Below the pieces are notes generated by a model. It ran no database searches, was not told where the DNA came from, and saw only the letters and a program-made list of their open reading frames with translations. 64,000 bases of DNA from Synchiropus splendidus (taxonomy: Eukaryota; Chordata; Actinopteri; Syngnathiformes; Callionymidae). Shown in pieces: positions 63,380-64,000 of this stretch. Every line of letters begins with the position of its first letter. The stretch's first letter is position 1. A program made the position numbers and the translations under genes. Location: assembly GCF_027744825.2 (NCBI RefSeq), contig NC_071336.1, positions 14,287,501-14,351,500 on the forward strand. Reading direction: 5' to 3'.

Positions 63380-64000
63380 ACACACCCACACGTGTCCTCA
63401 TGTTATAGTTACCAGGCGCTTGTTGTCTTTTTTTCCGAGGTCGACCTCTTCTTTGAGGTTTTTTCACATGTTCCTCCAGTTCCTCCTCCTCGGCCACCAC
63501 CTCATCCACAGTTACAAAGCCCTCGATATCTTCTATCGAGGACACACAACATCACCATAAGGTAATTCCACTGAAATGCATCATGCCAACCTTTTTCATC
63601 GAGTTCATGTTGAGAGGATTGGGCTTCTTGGTTGTCTGACTCGTGCTCTGCATCCTCGCAGACGTCAGCTGAAGTCACACCATGCTGAAGGAGACAACAC
63701 AGTCATGAACATCCGATGCACGTGCAGCCATCTACAACTCTACTTGTCCGTAGCTCTCGCCACTGTTATTTACAGTTACCTTCAGATTCAGAGATTCCAC
63801 TGACTCCACGACGCCTCTGTCATCCTGGTTTTCCTGGCCGGACCTATCTGGCGCTGGATCATCTGTGATTTCATCCAGTGTGACCAGCTCTAGGAGCTTC
63901 TCTCCCACGTCACCCTCATCATCTGCCACCACTTCATCGAGGGTCACCAACTCACTCGGATTTATCTCCATCTCCACGCGCTTCCTTACTCTGCTGCTGC
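62300..64000 (-). CDS. znf638: ZNF638-like zinc finger protein, 3' part (7 exons in window, 5' partial)
   Basis: Exons in view are 64000(open)-63780, 63684-63591, 63532-63413, 63211-63020, 62767-62648, 62571-62450 and 62374-62300; TGA is 62302-62300. Phases all join. The protein shows repeated acidic motifs (ELVTLDEVVADD, ELVTLDEITDD, GFVTVDEVVAEEEE), an AT-hook-like RRGRPRKKR patch, a Pro-rich stretch, then VPKSGFFCNLCSTFYVS with CxxC and two His spaced as in a matrin-type finger. Human ZNF638 has the same VTLDEV/VTVDEV repeats and ends with VPKAGFFCPICSLFY. ZNF638 is a nuclear RNA/DNA-binding splicing and transcription cofactor. The neighbouring dysferlin supports orthology. The remaining 5' part lies beyond 64000. 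Confidence 0.9.
63255..63390. repeat. Compound CACACG / CA microsatellite
   Basis: A hexamer run of CACACG units passes into a long pure CA run and then CACACCC variants. It occupies most of the ZNF638 intron between exons ending at 63413 and starting at 63211. Confidence 0.95.

Noticed and set aside
63251..63565. Long Thr-His and Val-Cys repeat frames at 63.25-63.4 kb
   Set aside because: They are translations of the CA/CACACG microsatellite in a ZNF638 intron.

Overview
This is vertebrate genomic DNA, most likely from a teleost fish. It shows split genes with GT-AG introns, many introns of 60-100 bp, long CA/TG microsatellites, hAT-type miniature transposons with 8-bp target duplications, a fish-type tRNA-derived SINE and a decayed RTE/Rex3-like LINE. 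No prokaryotic operon structure is present. I did not try to name the species.

Two genes are supported, both on the minus strand. (1) The 3' end of a ZNF638-like gene (64000 down to 62300; 7 exons in view, 5' part outside the window) encodes acidic VTLDEV-type repeats, an AT-hook-like patch and a C-terminal matrin-type zinc finger. (2) A complete dysferlin gene (DYSF) starts at 60276 and stops at 10431. I could place 55 coding exons, all with GT-AG borders and consistent phases. They add up to 6294 nt and 2097 residues, against 2080 in human dysferlin. The order of domains is C2A, C2B, C2C, FerI, FerA, FerB, nested DysF, C2D, C2E, C2F, C2G and a C-terminal membrane anchor. ZNF638 and DYSF are also adjacent and in the same orientation in human (2p13), so the pair looks orthologous.

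Layout from right to left: 64000-62300 ZNF638 3' end; 62299-60277 intergenic and promoter DNA, with a perfect MEF2-type/TATA-like motif at 61151-61160; 60276-60189 DYSF exon 1; 57917-57845 an alternative first exon matching the mammalian 'v1' form of C2A; 53376-45261 a compact block of exons 2-25; 45200-35288 exons 26-40; 35287-25792 the largest intron (9.5 kb); 25791-10431 exons 41-55; 10430-1 downstream DNA with no convincing gene.

The window looks like an orthologous muscle gene rather than a new biological system. The most interesting points are the alternative first exon, which has lost the aspartates that bind calcium in C2A; a 33-nt cassette exon 17; a perfect 21-bp hairpin in intron 51; a CpG-rich patch in intron 40; and paired duplications in introns 1, 4 and 38.
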